Shown here: positions 1 through 6,300 of the stretch, one piece after another
Position numbering within the stretch: position 1 is the stretch's first letter
Layout of the letters: every line of letters starts with the position of its first letter
NCBI RefSeq assembly: GCF_900163545.1
Contig: NZ_FUHW01000002.1
Location: forward strand, 1 to 63,078
DNA: 63,078 nt
Direction of reading: 5' to 3'
From: Arthrobacter rhombi
Lineage (GTDB): Bacteria > Actinomycetota > Actinomycetes > Actinomycetales > Micrococcaceae
The notes under the pieces: generated by a model
The model's database searches: none
Seen by the model: the letters and a program-made list of their open reading frames with translations, nothing else
What the model was told of the DNA's origin: nothing
Made by a program: the position numbers and the translations under genes

Positions 1-68
1 TGTTACGGCGACCACCGAGATCTACACCTCTCTATTCGTCGGCAGCGTCTGATGTGTATATGAGACTG
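1..68 (+). other. Illumina Nextera P5/i5 adapter contamination
   Basis: Bases 1-27 match the P5 end of the Nextera adapter, 28-35 (CTCTCTAT) match the common i5 index 502, 36-49 match TCGTCGGCAGCGTC, and 50-68 match the transposase mosaic end. The only differences are A-to-T changes at 3, 50, 61 and 67. Genomic sequence begins at about 69. The stretch is a library artefact left at a contig end, not part of the organism, and reading frames crossing it should be ignored. Confidence 0.96.
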
Positions 69-69
69 C

Positions 70-1563
70 GGCTGGACCCTGCGCTCGCGCATTTCCGCAT
101 CCCTGATCGGCTTGCTGGCCCTGATCTGCCTCGTGATCGGCGTCTTCACCCATACGGTGATGAGCAACAGCCTCTACAGCCAATTGGACGAACAACTTCA
201 CCAGGCCTCCAACCGTGCGGCGAGCTTCGATGGCAGCCCGAGCAGCCAGGACCAGAAGATGCCCGACCCGCTGAACACCCCCGGACAAGGCTCAGGCACC
301 CTCAACGCCCGGATCGTCGGAAACACGATCCTCATCGGCGGCGTCCTCGACCCCGAAATGGGCCAGCGTCAGCAACTGAACGAGCACGACGCCCAGCAGC
401 TGTCAGCCATCACCCCCGACGCCGCACCGGTGACCGAGGACCTCTCGGTGGGCAAGTACCGACTCATGGCCGTCACCGCCGCCCCTTCCGCAGCCGACAC
501 CGCTGGCAGCAGCGCCATCCTCATCACGGGCCTTCCGGTGGAGACCACCCGCGACACGCTCTTCGCCCTGGATATGACCATCCTGCTGGTCGCCTCCTCC
601 GGACTCGTGGCCATCGGACTGATCGGATCGGTCATCGTGCGCCGATCGTTGCTCCAGTTCGAACGCGTCTCGAAAGTCGCCGGTGCGGTCGCCGAGCTGC
701 CCCTGGACGCCGGAGAAGTCCGGCTCGCCCAACGGGTCGCCACCCCCGATGCCGACCCCGGCACCGAAGCGGGGAACATGGGCCATGCCCTGAACGCGCT
801 GCTGGACAATGTGGAATCGGCACTCGAGGTCCGCCGTCAGTCCGAAGCCAGGATGCGACGCTTCGTCGCTGACGCCTCCCATGAGCTGCGCACCCCACTG
901 GCGTCCATCCGCGGATACTCCGAACTCGTGGCAGCCACCGAACACCTCAGCGACGATGGACGCACCTCGCTGAACCGCGTGGTCGAGCAAAGCCACCGGA
1001 TGGGCTCACTGGTCGAGAATCTGCTCCTCCTGGCCCGGCTCGACGAAGGACAGAAGCCCGTCGCGGCGGAGGTGGACCTGACCCGGTTGGCGGCAGAGAC
1101 CTCCCGGGACTTCCAGGTCGCGGCACCGAGCCACCAATGGCGGTTATCCCTACCGGATACACCGGTGCTCGTGCGGGGGGATGCCGGGCAACTGACCCGG
1201 GTGCTGAACAACCTGCTCTCCAACGCCCGTAAGCACACCGTCGAGGGCACCACGATCGAGACAGGGGTCTTCCGCTCATCCGATGGACACCTTGCGGTAC
1301 TGACCGTCACCGATGATGGCCACGGCATTGACGAAGAGTTCCTCCCCCACGTGTTTTCCCGCTTCACCCGAGGCGATGGCGCCCGATCCGGCGCCGAGGG
1401 AACCGTGGGTCTGGGCCTATCGATCGTGCGCGGCATCGTCGAATCCCATGGCGGCGCCATCGAGGTGTCCAGCGAACCGGGACACACCGTGTTCGAGGTC
1501 CGGTTGCCAGTGGCCGTGGAGGTCCCTCCCCGGCCGGAACAACCACCGACGGTCGGGCCCTAG
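70..1563 (+). CDS. Sensor histidine kinase, 5'-truncated
   Basis: Membrane sensor kinase of a two-component system; it would autophosphorylate on His and pass the phosphate to a response regulator. The open frame runs unbroken from the adapter junction (about base 70), so the N-terminus is missing; the first visible residues already lead into transmembrane helix 1. A second helix lies near 580-650, followed by a HAMP-like linker. The H box (SHELRTPLASIRGYSEL) places the phospho-accepting His codon at 880-882. The ATPase domain shows an N box (LNNLLSNARKHT), a G1 box (DDGHGI), an F box (FSRFTRG) and a G2 box (GLGLSIVRGI). The domain order fits the OmpR-partner (TrcS/MprB-like) family. The partner regulator is probably just upstream, beyond the contig end. 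Ligand unknown. Confidence 0.9.
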   Translation, partial: GWTLRSRISASLIGLLALICLVIGVFTHTVMSNSLYSQLDEQLHQASNRAASFDGSPSSQDQKMPDPLNTPGQGSGTLNARIVGNTILIGGVLDPEMGQRQQLNEHDAQQLSAITPDAAPVTEDLSVGKYRLMAVTAAPSAADTAGSSAILITGLPVETTRDTLFALDMTILLVASSGLVAIGLIGSVIVRRSLLQFERVSKVAGAVAELPLDAGEVRLAQRVATPDADPGTEAGNMGHALNALLDNVESALEVRRQSEARMRRFVADASHELRTPLASIRGYSELVAATEHLSDDGRTSLNRVVEQSHRMGSLVENLLLLARLDEGQKPVAAEVDLTRLAAETSRDFQVAAPSHQWRLSLPDTPVLVRGDAGQLTRVLNNLLSNARKHTVEGTTIETGVFRSSDGHLAVLTVTDDGHGIDEEFLPHVFSRFTRGDGARSGAEGTVGLGLSIVRGIVESHGGAIEVSSEPGHTVFEVRLPVAVEVPPRPEQPPTVGP

Positions 1564-1587
1564 GCCGGGGGCGGTGGCGATCGTCGG

Positions 1588-2226
1588 TTAGTGGGCCAAC
1601 CCGTAGAGCCGGTCCCCGGCGTCGCCGAGGCCCGGGACGATGTAGGCGTTCTCGTCCAACTTCTCGTCCAGTGCCCCCAGGACCAGGTGGACTCGTGAAT
1701 CGTCCCCATAAATTTCTTCGAGCCGGTCCAGGCCTTCGGGTGCGGCAATCAGGCAGATGCAGGTGACGTCCGAAGCACCGCGCTCAAACAGGAACTTGAT
1801 GGACTCCACCAGCGTCCCACCGGTGGCAAGCATGGGGTCCAGCACGAAGACCTGCCGGCCCGTGAGGTCATCGGGCAGGCGTTCCGCATAGGTGACGATA
1901 TCCAGCGTCGTGTCATTGCGGGCCATGCCCAGGAACCCGACCTCCGCGGTGGGCACCAGCCGGGTCATCCCCTCCAGCATGCCCAACCCCGCACGCAGGA
2001 TCGGCACCACCAGGGGGGTGGGTTTGGCGAAGGCGGTCCCAGTGGTCGTGGCGACCGGTGTTTGGACTTCGATCTGCGTCGTCCTGACCTCACGGGTCGC
2101 CTCATAGGCCAGCAGGGTCACCAGCTCATCGGTGAGTTGCCGGAAGACGGGGGACGGGGTGTTCTTATCCCGGAGAACCGAGACCTTATGGGCCACCAGC
2201 GGGTGGTCGACTACCTGTACGCGCAT
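1588..2226 (-). CDS. upp: Uracil phosphoribosyltransferase
   Basis: Cytosolic pyrimidine salvage enzyme converting uracil and PRPP to UMP. The 212-residue protein has the usual family length. It carries the PRPP-binding loop [11 protein letters not shown] around residues 130-140, the PILRAGLGM motif near 75-85, and the C-terminal uracil-binding segment [12 protein letters not shown]. It is convergent with the histidine kinase (24 bp apart) and divergent from tadA (47 bp between starts). No Shine-Dalgarno sequence precedes the ATG. Instead a TAGTTT hexamer sits 6 nt upstream, so the mRNA is probably leaderless. Confidence 0.96.
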   Translation of the reverse strand: MRVQVVDHPLVAHKVSVLRDKNTPSPVFRQLTDELVTLLAYEATREVRTTQIEVQTPVATTTGTAFAKPTPLVVPILRAGLGMLEGMTRLVPTAEVGFLGMARNDTTLDIVTYAERLPDDLTGRQVFVLDPMLATGGTLVESIKFLFERGASDVTCICLIAAPEGLDRLEEIYGDDSRVHLVLGALDEKLDENAYIVPGLGDAGDRLYGLAH

Positions 2227-2232
2227 GCAATA

Positions 2233-2238
2233 AAACTA
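2233..2238 (-). promoter_or_regulatory. -10 element of upp (leaderless geometry)
   Basis: TAGTTT on the minus strand lies exactly 6 nt before the upp ATG and would place the transcription start on or next to the start codon. No convincing -35 element is seen. Confidence 0.4.
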
Positions 2239-2261
2239 CCAGCACGACCCGCCTGCTCCGC

Positions 2262-2267
2262 TAGGGT
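2262..2267 (+). promoter_or_regulatory. -10 element of tadA (leaderless geometry)
   Basis: TAGGGT followed by 6 nt and the GTG start of tadA. The GGAGG directly touching the GTG has zero spacing and cannot act as a normal ribosome binding site, which favours leaderless initiation. Confidence 0.45.
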
Positions 2268-2273
2268 TGGAGG

Positions 2274-2756
2274 GTGATCCGGGATGATGCGCACCACGCA
2301 CGGTGGATGGAGTTGGCGCTGGAGCAGGCTCGGGCGGCGCTAACCACCACAGACGTGCCCATCGGCGCCGTCATCATCGGACCCGACGGCTCCGTCGTGG
2401 CCACCGGCCACAATGAACGCGAAGCCACCGGGGACCCCACGGCGCACGCCGAGGTTCTGGCCCTCCGTGCCGCCGCTGCGGCACTAAAGGATACGGGGCA
2501 CGACGACGGATGGCGGCTGGCGCAGTGCACGTTGGTGGTGACGCTGGAGCCCTGCGCCATGTGTGCCGGGGCGATCGTGCTCGCCAGGATCCCGCGCGTT
2601 GTCTTCGGCGCCTGGGATGAGAAGGCCGGCGCCTCGGGATCCGTCTTCGAGGTGCTCCGCGAACCCCGGTTGAACCACTGGGTCGAGGTCTTCCCCGGGG
2701 TGCGCGAGGACGAATGCGCCGCGCTCTTGACCGGCTTCTTCCGCTCCATGCGCTAG
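2274..2756 (+). CDS. tadA: tRNA-specific adenosine deaminase
   Basis: Zinc deaminase that converts wobble adenosine-34 to inosine in tRNA-Arg(ACG). Of its 160 residues, TAHAEVLAL (near 56-64) supplies the zinc His and the proton-shuttling Glu, and TLEPCAMCAGAI (near 90-101) supplies the two zinc Cys. Both are intact. The start is taken as the GTG at 2274, which lies 6 nt after a TAGGGT hexamer; an alternative ATG is at 2307 but would remove part of helix 1. Divergent from upp. Cytosine deaminase relatives share the fold, but the PCAMCAGA signature and length favour TadA. Confidence 0.9.
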   Translation: MIRDDAHHARWMELALEQARAALTTTDVPIGAVIIGPDGSVVATGHNEREATGDPTAHAEVLALRAAAAALKDTGHDDGWRLAQCTLVVTLEPCAMCAGAIVLARIPRVVFGAWDEKAGASGSVFEVLREPRLNHWVEVFPGVREDECAALLTGFFRSMR

Positions 2757-2856
2757 ATCCACCACGTCGGCGTGAGCCGTTCCGCCGTCGGCCGCGCCCT
2801 GCTGCCCTGGGCAGCACGACGACGACATGGGCTCATGCCTCGAGCACGCTGGAGGC

Positions 2857-3471
2857 ATGAGCGAACAACCAGAACCCCGCAGCCTCTTCGACCGCCACAT
2901 GCGAGAACACCTGCTGATACACCGGATCCTCGTCCTGGACGGCCAGCTCGACGATGACAACGGCATGATGCTCGCCTCCCAACTCATGTCCCTGGCCGAA
3001 GACAACGCCGCAGACATCGGCCTGTGGATCCATTCCCCGGGCGGTTCGGTCCCCTCGATGCTCGCCCTACGGGACATCATGCGGATCATTCCCTGCGACG
3101 TGTCCACGCTGGCCCTGGGGCTGGCCTGCTCCGCCGGCCAGTTCCTGCTCTCGGCCGGGACGCCGGGCAAGCGACGGGCGCTGCCGCAGGCACGGATCCT
3201 CATGCATCAGGGATCGGCAGGAATCGGTGGCTCCTCCGCCGAAGTCGAGGTCCAGGCCAATGACTTGCGCCATACCCGCGACACCGTCCTGGGCCTGATC
3301 GCCCAGGACACCGGCCAACCGGTCCAGCGGATCTTCGAGGACTCGCTCCACGACCGCTGGTACACCGCGGCCGAGGCACTCGACTACGGCTTCATCGACG
3401 AGGTCGTCGATGACTACGCGACGATCGCCCTGACCGGGACCCGCCGTGCGGGGCTGGGGTTGGAACGATGA
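2857..3471 (+). CDS. clpP: ATP-dependent Clp protease proteolytic subunit (active-site intact paralogue)
   Basis: Subunit of the barrel protease that degrades proteins delivered by ClpX or ClpC. From the chosen ATG the product is 204 residues, a normal ClpP length. The catalytic triad is present: Ser92 (GLACSAGQFLL), His117 (ILMHQGS) and Asp166 (LHDRWYTAAEA). The handle motif IHSPGGSV is near 58-65. An upstream in-frame ATG at 2827 would add ten residues and is less likely. Its stop overlaps the start of the next clpP gene (ATGA), so the two are translationally coupled. The pair resembles the clpP3-clpP4 type accessory operon of Streptomyces and faces a PopR-like regulator, rather than sitting beside tig or clpX. 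Confidence 0.9.
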   Translation: MSEQPEPRSLFDRHMREHLLIHRILVLDGQLDDDNGMMLASQLMSLAEDNAADIGLWIHSPGGSVPSMLALRDIMRIIPCDVSTLALGLACSAGQFLLSAGTPGKRRALPQARILMHQGSAGIGGSSAEVEVQANDLRHTRDTVLGLIAQDTGQPVQRIFEDSLHDRWYTAAEALDYGFIDEVVDDYATIALTGTRRAGLGLER

Positions 3472-4082
3472 GCGGCTATACGATCCCCAACGTCATTGCC
3501 CGCAACGCGAACGGCGAGCGCATCATGGATGTGTACTCCCACCTGCTCTCCGAGCGGATCGTCTACTTGGGCACCGCGATCGACCCCGGGGTGGCGAACG
3601 CACTGATCGCCCAGCTGTTGCACCTGGATTCGGACTCCCCCGGTACCCCGATCGACCTGTACATCAATTCCGAAGGCGGGGACCTGCCCTCGATGTTGGC
3701 CGTCTACGACACCATGCAGTACCTGAAGTCACCGGTCTCCACCATCTGCGTGGGCCAGGCGATCGGTGCCAGCGCGGTGCTACTCACCGGCGGTGCCGCC
3801 GGACGGCGCATGATGCTCCCCCACTCCCGGGTGGTGCTGCACCAGCCCGCCGGTCAGGGCCGGGGCACCATTCCGGATCTGATCCTGCAGGCCGATGAGT
3901 TGTTGCGGACGCGTGGTGCCGCCGAGCAGGTGCTCTCCCGCCATACCGGCAAAGACGTCACGGTGCTGCGCGCCGACACGGACCGGGAGCGGGTCTTCAC
4001 CGCCGGGGATGCGCTGGCCTACGGGATCATCGACGAGGTGCTGGACCGGGAGGCGGCAGTGTCCCTTCCCGCGGACCGCTGA
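3468..4082 (+). CDS. ClpP-like subunit lacking canonical Ser and Asp
   Basis: Second ClpP-fold protein, 204 residues, coupled to the preceding clpP by a 4-bp ATGA overlap. The fold is clear (LYINSEGGDLPSML, GQAIGASAVLLTGG, RVVLHQP, ALAYGIIDEVL). Alignment by eye to E. coli ClpP puts Gly100 where the nucleophilic Ser belongs; the nearest Ser (102) is two residues away. Glu174 sits at the catalytic Asp position, and only His125 is kept. The handle loop has Glu instead of Pro (NSEGG). This suggests a non-catalytic, ClpR-like subunit that co-assembles with its neighbour, or a relocated nucleophile. Known: inactive ClpR subunits occur in plastids and cyanobacteria. Inferred: that role here. Confidence 0.85.
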   Translation: MSGYTIPNVIARNANGERIMDVYSHLLSERIVYLGTAIDPGVANALIAQLLHLDSDSPGTPIDLYINSEGGDLPSMLAVYDTMQYLKSPVSTICVGQAIGASAVLLTGGAAGRRMMLPHSRVVLHQPAGQGRGTIPDLILQADELLRTRGAAEQVLSRHTGKDVTVLRADTDRERVFTAGDALAYGIIDEVLDREAAVSLPADR

Positions 4083-4095
4083 CGAGCTGGCGTGC

Positions 4096-4518
4096 TCAGG
4101 CGGCCAGCGCCAGGATCGGCGGGGACCCCAGATCCGCCGTCGAGCCAGCCGAGGAACCGATCGTGGACGCCCCGGCGGAGTATCCGCGCCGACCGATGGA
4201 GGTCCGGATCCGGACCGGTGCCGCATCGTGGAGTTCGGCGGCCACCTGCCAGGTGAGGTCGAGCAGGGTCGTGCCGAGGGCACCGGCCACAGCGGCGATC
4301 ATCTCGCTGGACGGTTCCTTGATCCCGCGTTCGATTTCGGAGAGGTATTGCGGGGAGATCCCGGCCAACCGGGCGACGTCGAAAAGCCGGTCGCCGCGGA
4401 CGGTGCGCAACAGGCGCAGTCGACGCCCCAGAACCACGCGCCAGAGTGGTTCCGGTGCCCGCCGATCCTCGTGGGCCGGGCGTCCGGGCCCGAAGGTTGC
4501 GTCTCGTTGCAGGTCCAT
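4096..4518 (-). CDS. PopR/ClgR-like XRE-family regulator of clp genes
   Basis: DNA-binding regulator of 140 residues. A helix-turn-helix domain of the XRE/Cro type covers about residues 27-95 and includes the highly typical stretch ISPQYLSEIERGIKEPSSEM. The C-terminal tail is low-complexity and ends in Leu-Ala-Leu-Ala-Ala. In Streptomyces, ClgR and PopR activate clp genes and are themselves degraded by ClpP through a C-terminal Ala-Ala signal; the same domain, tail and gene neighbourhood are seen here. The gene ends 13 bp from the second clpP stop, in convergent orientation, and is transcribed toward it. The start is the ATG at 4518; a downstream start would still keep the HTH. The regulatory link to the clpP pair is inference from family and context. 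Confidence 0.83.
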   Translation of the reverse strand: MDLQRDATFGPGRPAHEDRRAPEPLWRVVLGRRLRLLRTVRGDRLFDVARLAGISPQYLSEIERGIKEPSSEMIAAVAGALGTTLLDLTWQVAAELHDAAPVRIRTSIGRRGYSAGASTIGSSAGSTADLGSPPILALAA

Positions 4519-4586
4519 GCTTCACCGTAGGCCCACCTTCCCCCGGGCCGTCACCCCTTTCCGCTACAGGCAGAGCGGCAACCGTT

Positions 4587-4616
4587 TTGGGTCGACCCGG
4601 CGTCGTCCGGTACAGT
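4587..4616 (+). promoter_or_regulatory. Promoter of tRNA-Ser
   Basis: TTGGGT (4587-4592) and TACAGT (4611-4616) are 18 bp apart and end 10 bp before the mature 5' end of the tRNA, a reasonable sigma-70-type promoter. Confidence 0.5.
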
Positions 4617-4626
4617 AGTCCAGTCT

Positions 4627-4714
4627 GGTGACGTGTCCGAGCGGCCGAAGGTGCAACACTCGAAATGTTGTTTGGTGAGAGCCAACGTGGGTTCAAATCC
4701 CACCGTCACCGCCA
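4627..4714 (+). tRNA. tRNA-Ser(CGA)
   Basis: Class II tRNA with a 7-bp acceptor stem (GGTGACG / CGTCACC), an anticodon stem CAACA/TGTTG closing a CTCGAAA loop with anticodon CGA at 4661-4663 (reads UCG), a long variable arm, and a T arm GTGGG-TTCAAAT-CCCAC. The discriminator is G at 4711, and CCA is encoded at 4712-4714. A promoter lies just upstream and a terminator just downstream, so it is a single-gene transcript. Confidence 0.96.
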
Positions 4715-4720
4715 GTGAGA

Positions 4721-4762
4721 AGGCGCTTGCTTCGTTGAACACCACGCGGCAAGCGCCTTTTT
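4721..4762 (+). terminator. Rho-independent terminator after tRNA-Ser
   Basis: AGGCGCTTGC (4721-4730) pairs with GCAAGCGCCT (4749-4758) and is followed by a T run to 4762. Confidence 0.9.
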
Positions 4763-4811
4763 CGTGTCCACCCCATGGCCCGATTCCTGAAGTCGATCTA
4801 GGCTGGGCCCT

Positions 4812-5555
4812 ATGTTCAGGGAGCAGGCACCGCCGTCGTTCCTGCTGGCGGCGGCCACGGAACACCGGCGACAAGCCAGTCTGCGGACGCTCCGCCGCAC
4901 TCCCCTGGTGGACAGCTTCACCGACGACGACCTGCTGGCTCTTGAAGCCCCTACTCAAGTGCTCGAACGGTGGCCCGGAGAGCTGGTCCACGGTCATGGA
5001 GAGCACGCGAAACACCTCTTCATCCTGGCCGCCGGCGCCGTGAAGATCAGCAGGACCTCACGACGCGGTCAGGAGGTCGTCTTCGATATCCTCGGCCCAC
5101 CCGCGGTCTTCGGAGCCCTCCCTGGCTCCGCGGACGCCGGTTACCCCGATACCGCGACGGCACTGACCCACAGCCGACTTCTGGAAATCCCGGCACCGGC
5201 CTTCCGTGGCATGCTCGAAAGCCGTGCGGATTTGGCGCTCGGGGTGCTGGACGAACTGGTCAGCCGACACGAAAGGGCACAACAACGCATCCGTCGGCTC
5301 TCCAGCGAAGAGGCCGGGGTGAGGATCGCCGCCCGGCTCCTCGAACTTGCCGATACCTTCGGAGAACCGCGGGATGGGAGCATCATCTTGAGCATCCCGC
5401 TCACCCGCGCCGATCTCGCGGCGTTGACCGGGGTGACCCCGGAGACGGCCAGCCGGGTCATGAGCCGTTTACGGGCCGAAAACATCGTGGATTCCGGACG
5501 CTGTTGGACGGCCATTCTCGACCGGGGCCTCCTAGCTGCCGCCGCCGGTCACTGA
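4812..5555 (+). CDS. Crp/Fnr family transcriptional regulator
   Basis: 247-residue regulator with an N-terminal cyclic-nucleotide-binding-type beta barrel (about 30-150; GELVHGHGEHAKHLFILAAG, then GQEVVFDILGPPAVFG). A long dimer helix follows (about 140-175), then a winged HTH (about 175-240) whose recognition segment is LTRADLAALTGVTPETASRVM. There is no cluster of N-terminal Cys, so an oxygen-sensing Fe-S cluster as in Fnr is unlikely. The effector is not evident. It faces a small cupin gene (convergent, 10 bp apart). The start ATG at 4812 is the first in frame after the tRNA terminator; no strong ribosome binding site is seen. Confidence 0.85.
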   Translation: MFREQAPPSFLLAAATEHRRQASLRTLRRTPLVDSFTDDDLLALEAPTQVLERWPGELVHGHGEHAKHLFILAAGAVKISRTSRRGQEVVFDILGPPAVFGALPGSADAGYPDTATALTHSRLLEIPAPAFRGMLESRADLALGVLDELVSRHERAQQRIRRLSSEEAGVRIAARLLELADTFGEPRDGSIILSIPLTRADLAALTGVTPETASRVMSRLRAENIVDSGRCWTAILDRGLLAAAAGH

Positions 5556-5565
5556 AGAACCCGCT

Positions 5566-6027
5566 CTACTCGTGGGCCAGTACCTCGGCGCCGACAGGGT
5601 CGGCATGTCGATCGGTGCGTGGCTGCGCGGCGGGACCCCTGACCGCGGCGCCACGGCCTCGGTCCTGCCAGGCATGCTCTGTGGCCATGGGTCCTCGATC
5701 GGTTTTCGCCACCGTGAGCACCAGAACCGAATCCTCCAGGGCCTTCACGGCGTAGAAGCCCTGGGGGACGACCAACAGGTCCACCCCGCTGCCTTCCCAG
5801 CTTTCGCCGCGCGTCGACAGGCACACCCGCCCGCTCATCACGAGGACGGTCGCTTCGCCAGGATTCACGTGTTCGTTCAGTTCCTGTCCGGCCTTCAACG
5901 CGATGACGGTTTGGCGCAGGACGTGCTCATGCCCGCCGTAGACAGTACTGGCGCTGCGTCCGCTTCCGACACTGCTGGCCGTTTCCAAGTGACGGCGCCC
6001 CAGCGCCGTCAGGGAAAACTTTTTCAT
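5566..6027 (-). CDS. Cupin-domain protein
   Basis: Small cytosolic protein of 153 residues from the preferred ATG at 6027, which has a GGGAGG ribosome binding site 6-7 nt upstream; an open frame continues upstream but lacks such a site. The cupin barrel covers about 30-110, with a histidine-containing first motif (ELNEHVNPGEATVLVMSG) and a second segment (VDLLVVPQGFYAVKALEDSVLVLTV, split here: LLVVPQGFYAVKAL). The metal set is incomplete: one clear His in motif 1 and none in motif 2, so it may bind ligand without a classical metal site. The C-terminus is basic and probably disordered. Function unknown. It is convergent with the Crp/Fnr gene. Confidence 0.7.
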   Translation of the reverse strand: MKKFSLTALGRRHLETASSVGSGRSASTVYGGHEHVLRQTVIALKAGQELNEHVNPGEATVLVMSGRVCLSTRGESWEGSGVDLLVVPQGFYAVKALEDSVLVLTVAKTDRGPMATEHAWQDRGRGAAVRGPAAQPRTDRHADPVGAEVLAHE

Positions 6028-6148
6028 CGTCAGCCTCCCGGCAACACCACAGGGCACTGCGTGCCGCAATCCTGCGGCTCGAAGCCGCGGGCTGCCCTTT
6101 CATACCTGCGGCGCACTGTCACCCCATCCTACGGCCAAAACCAGAAGA

Positions 6149-6164
6149 TGTGGCCTCGATCACG
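6149..6164. promoter_or_regulatory. CRP/GlxR-like inverted repeat upstream of acn
   Basis: TGTGG-N6-TCACG differs from the CRP/GlxR consensus TGTGA-N6-TCACA by one base per half-site. It lies about 137 bp before the acn ATG and 122 bp before the cupin start. In corynebacteria GlxR controls TCA genes, including sdhCAB, which would suit the operon downstream. A single eye-read match, so only suggestive. Confidence 0.35.
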
Positions 6165-6300
6165 TTTTTGCTGGATTCGCCTGCCGGGCTCCCCCGAGTT
6201 GGACGACTAATGTCATGGTCTCTTTCGACTTCTCGGCGTACGTTGGGGACCACCGGCCTGGTGGAGTTCACTTCGATACGAAAAGCCAGGTGCCCCCAAA

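Noticed and set aside
54..872. Long plus-strand frame rich in Arg and Pro at the window start
   Set aside because: It starts in adapter sequence and overlaps the histidine kinase in another frame; its composition is that of a high-GC shadow frame.
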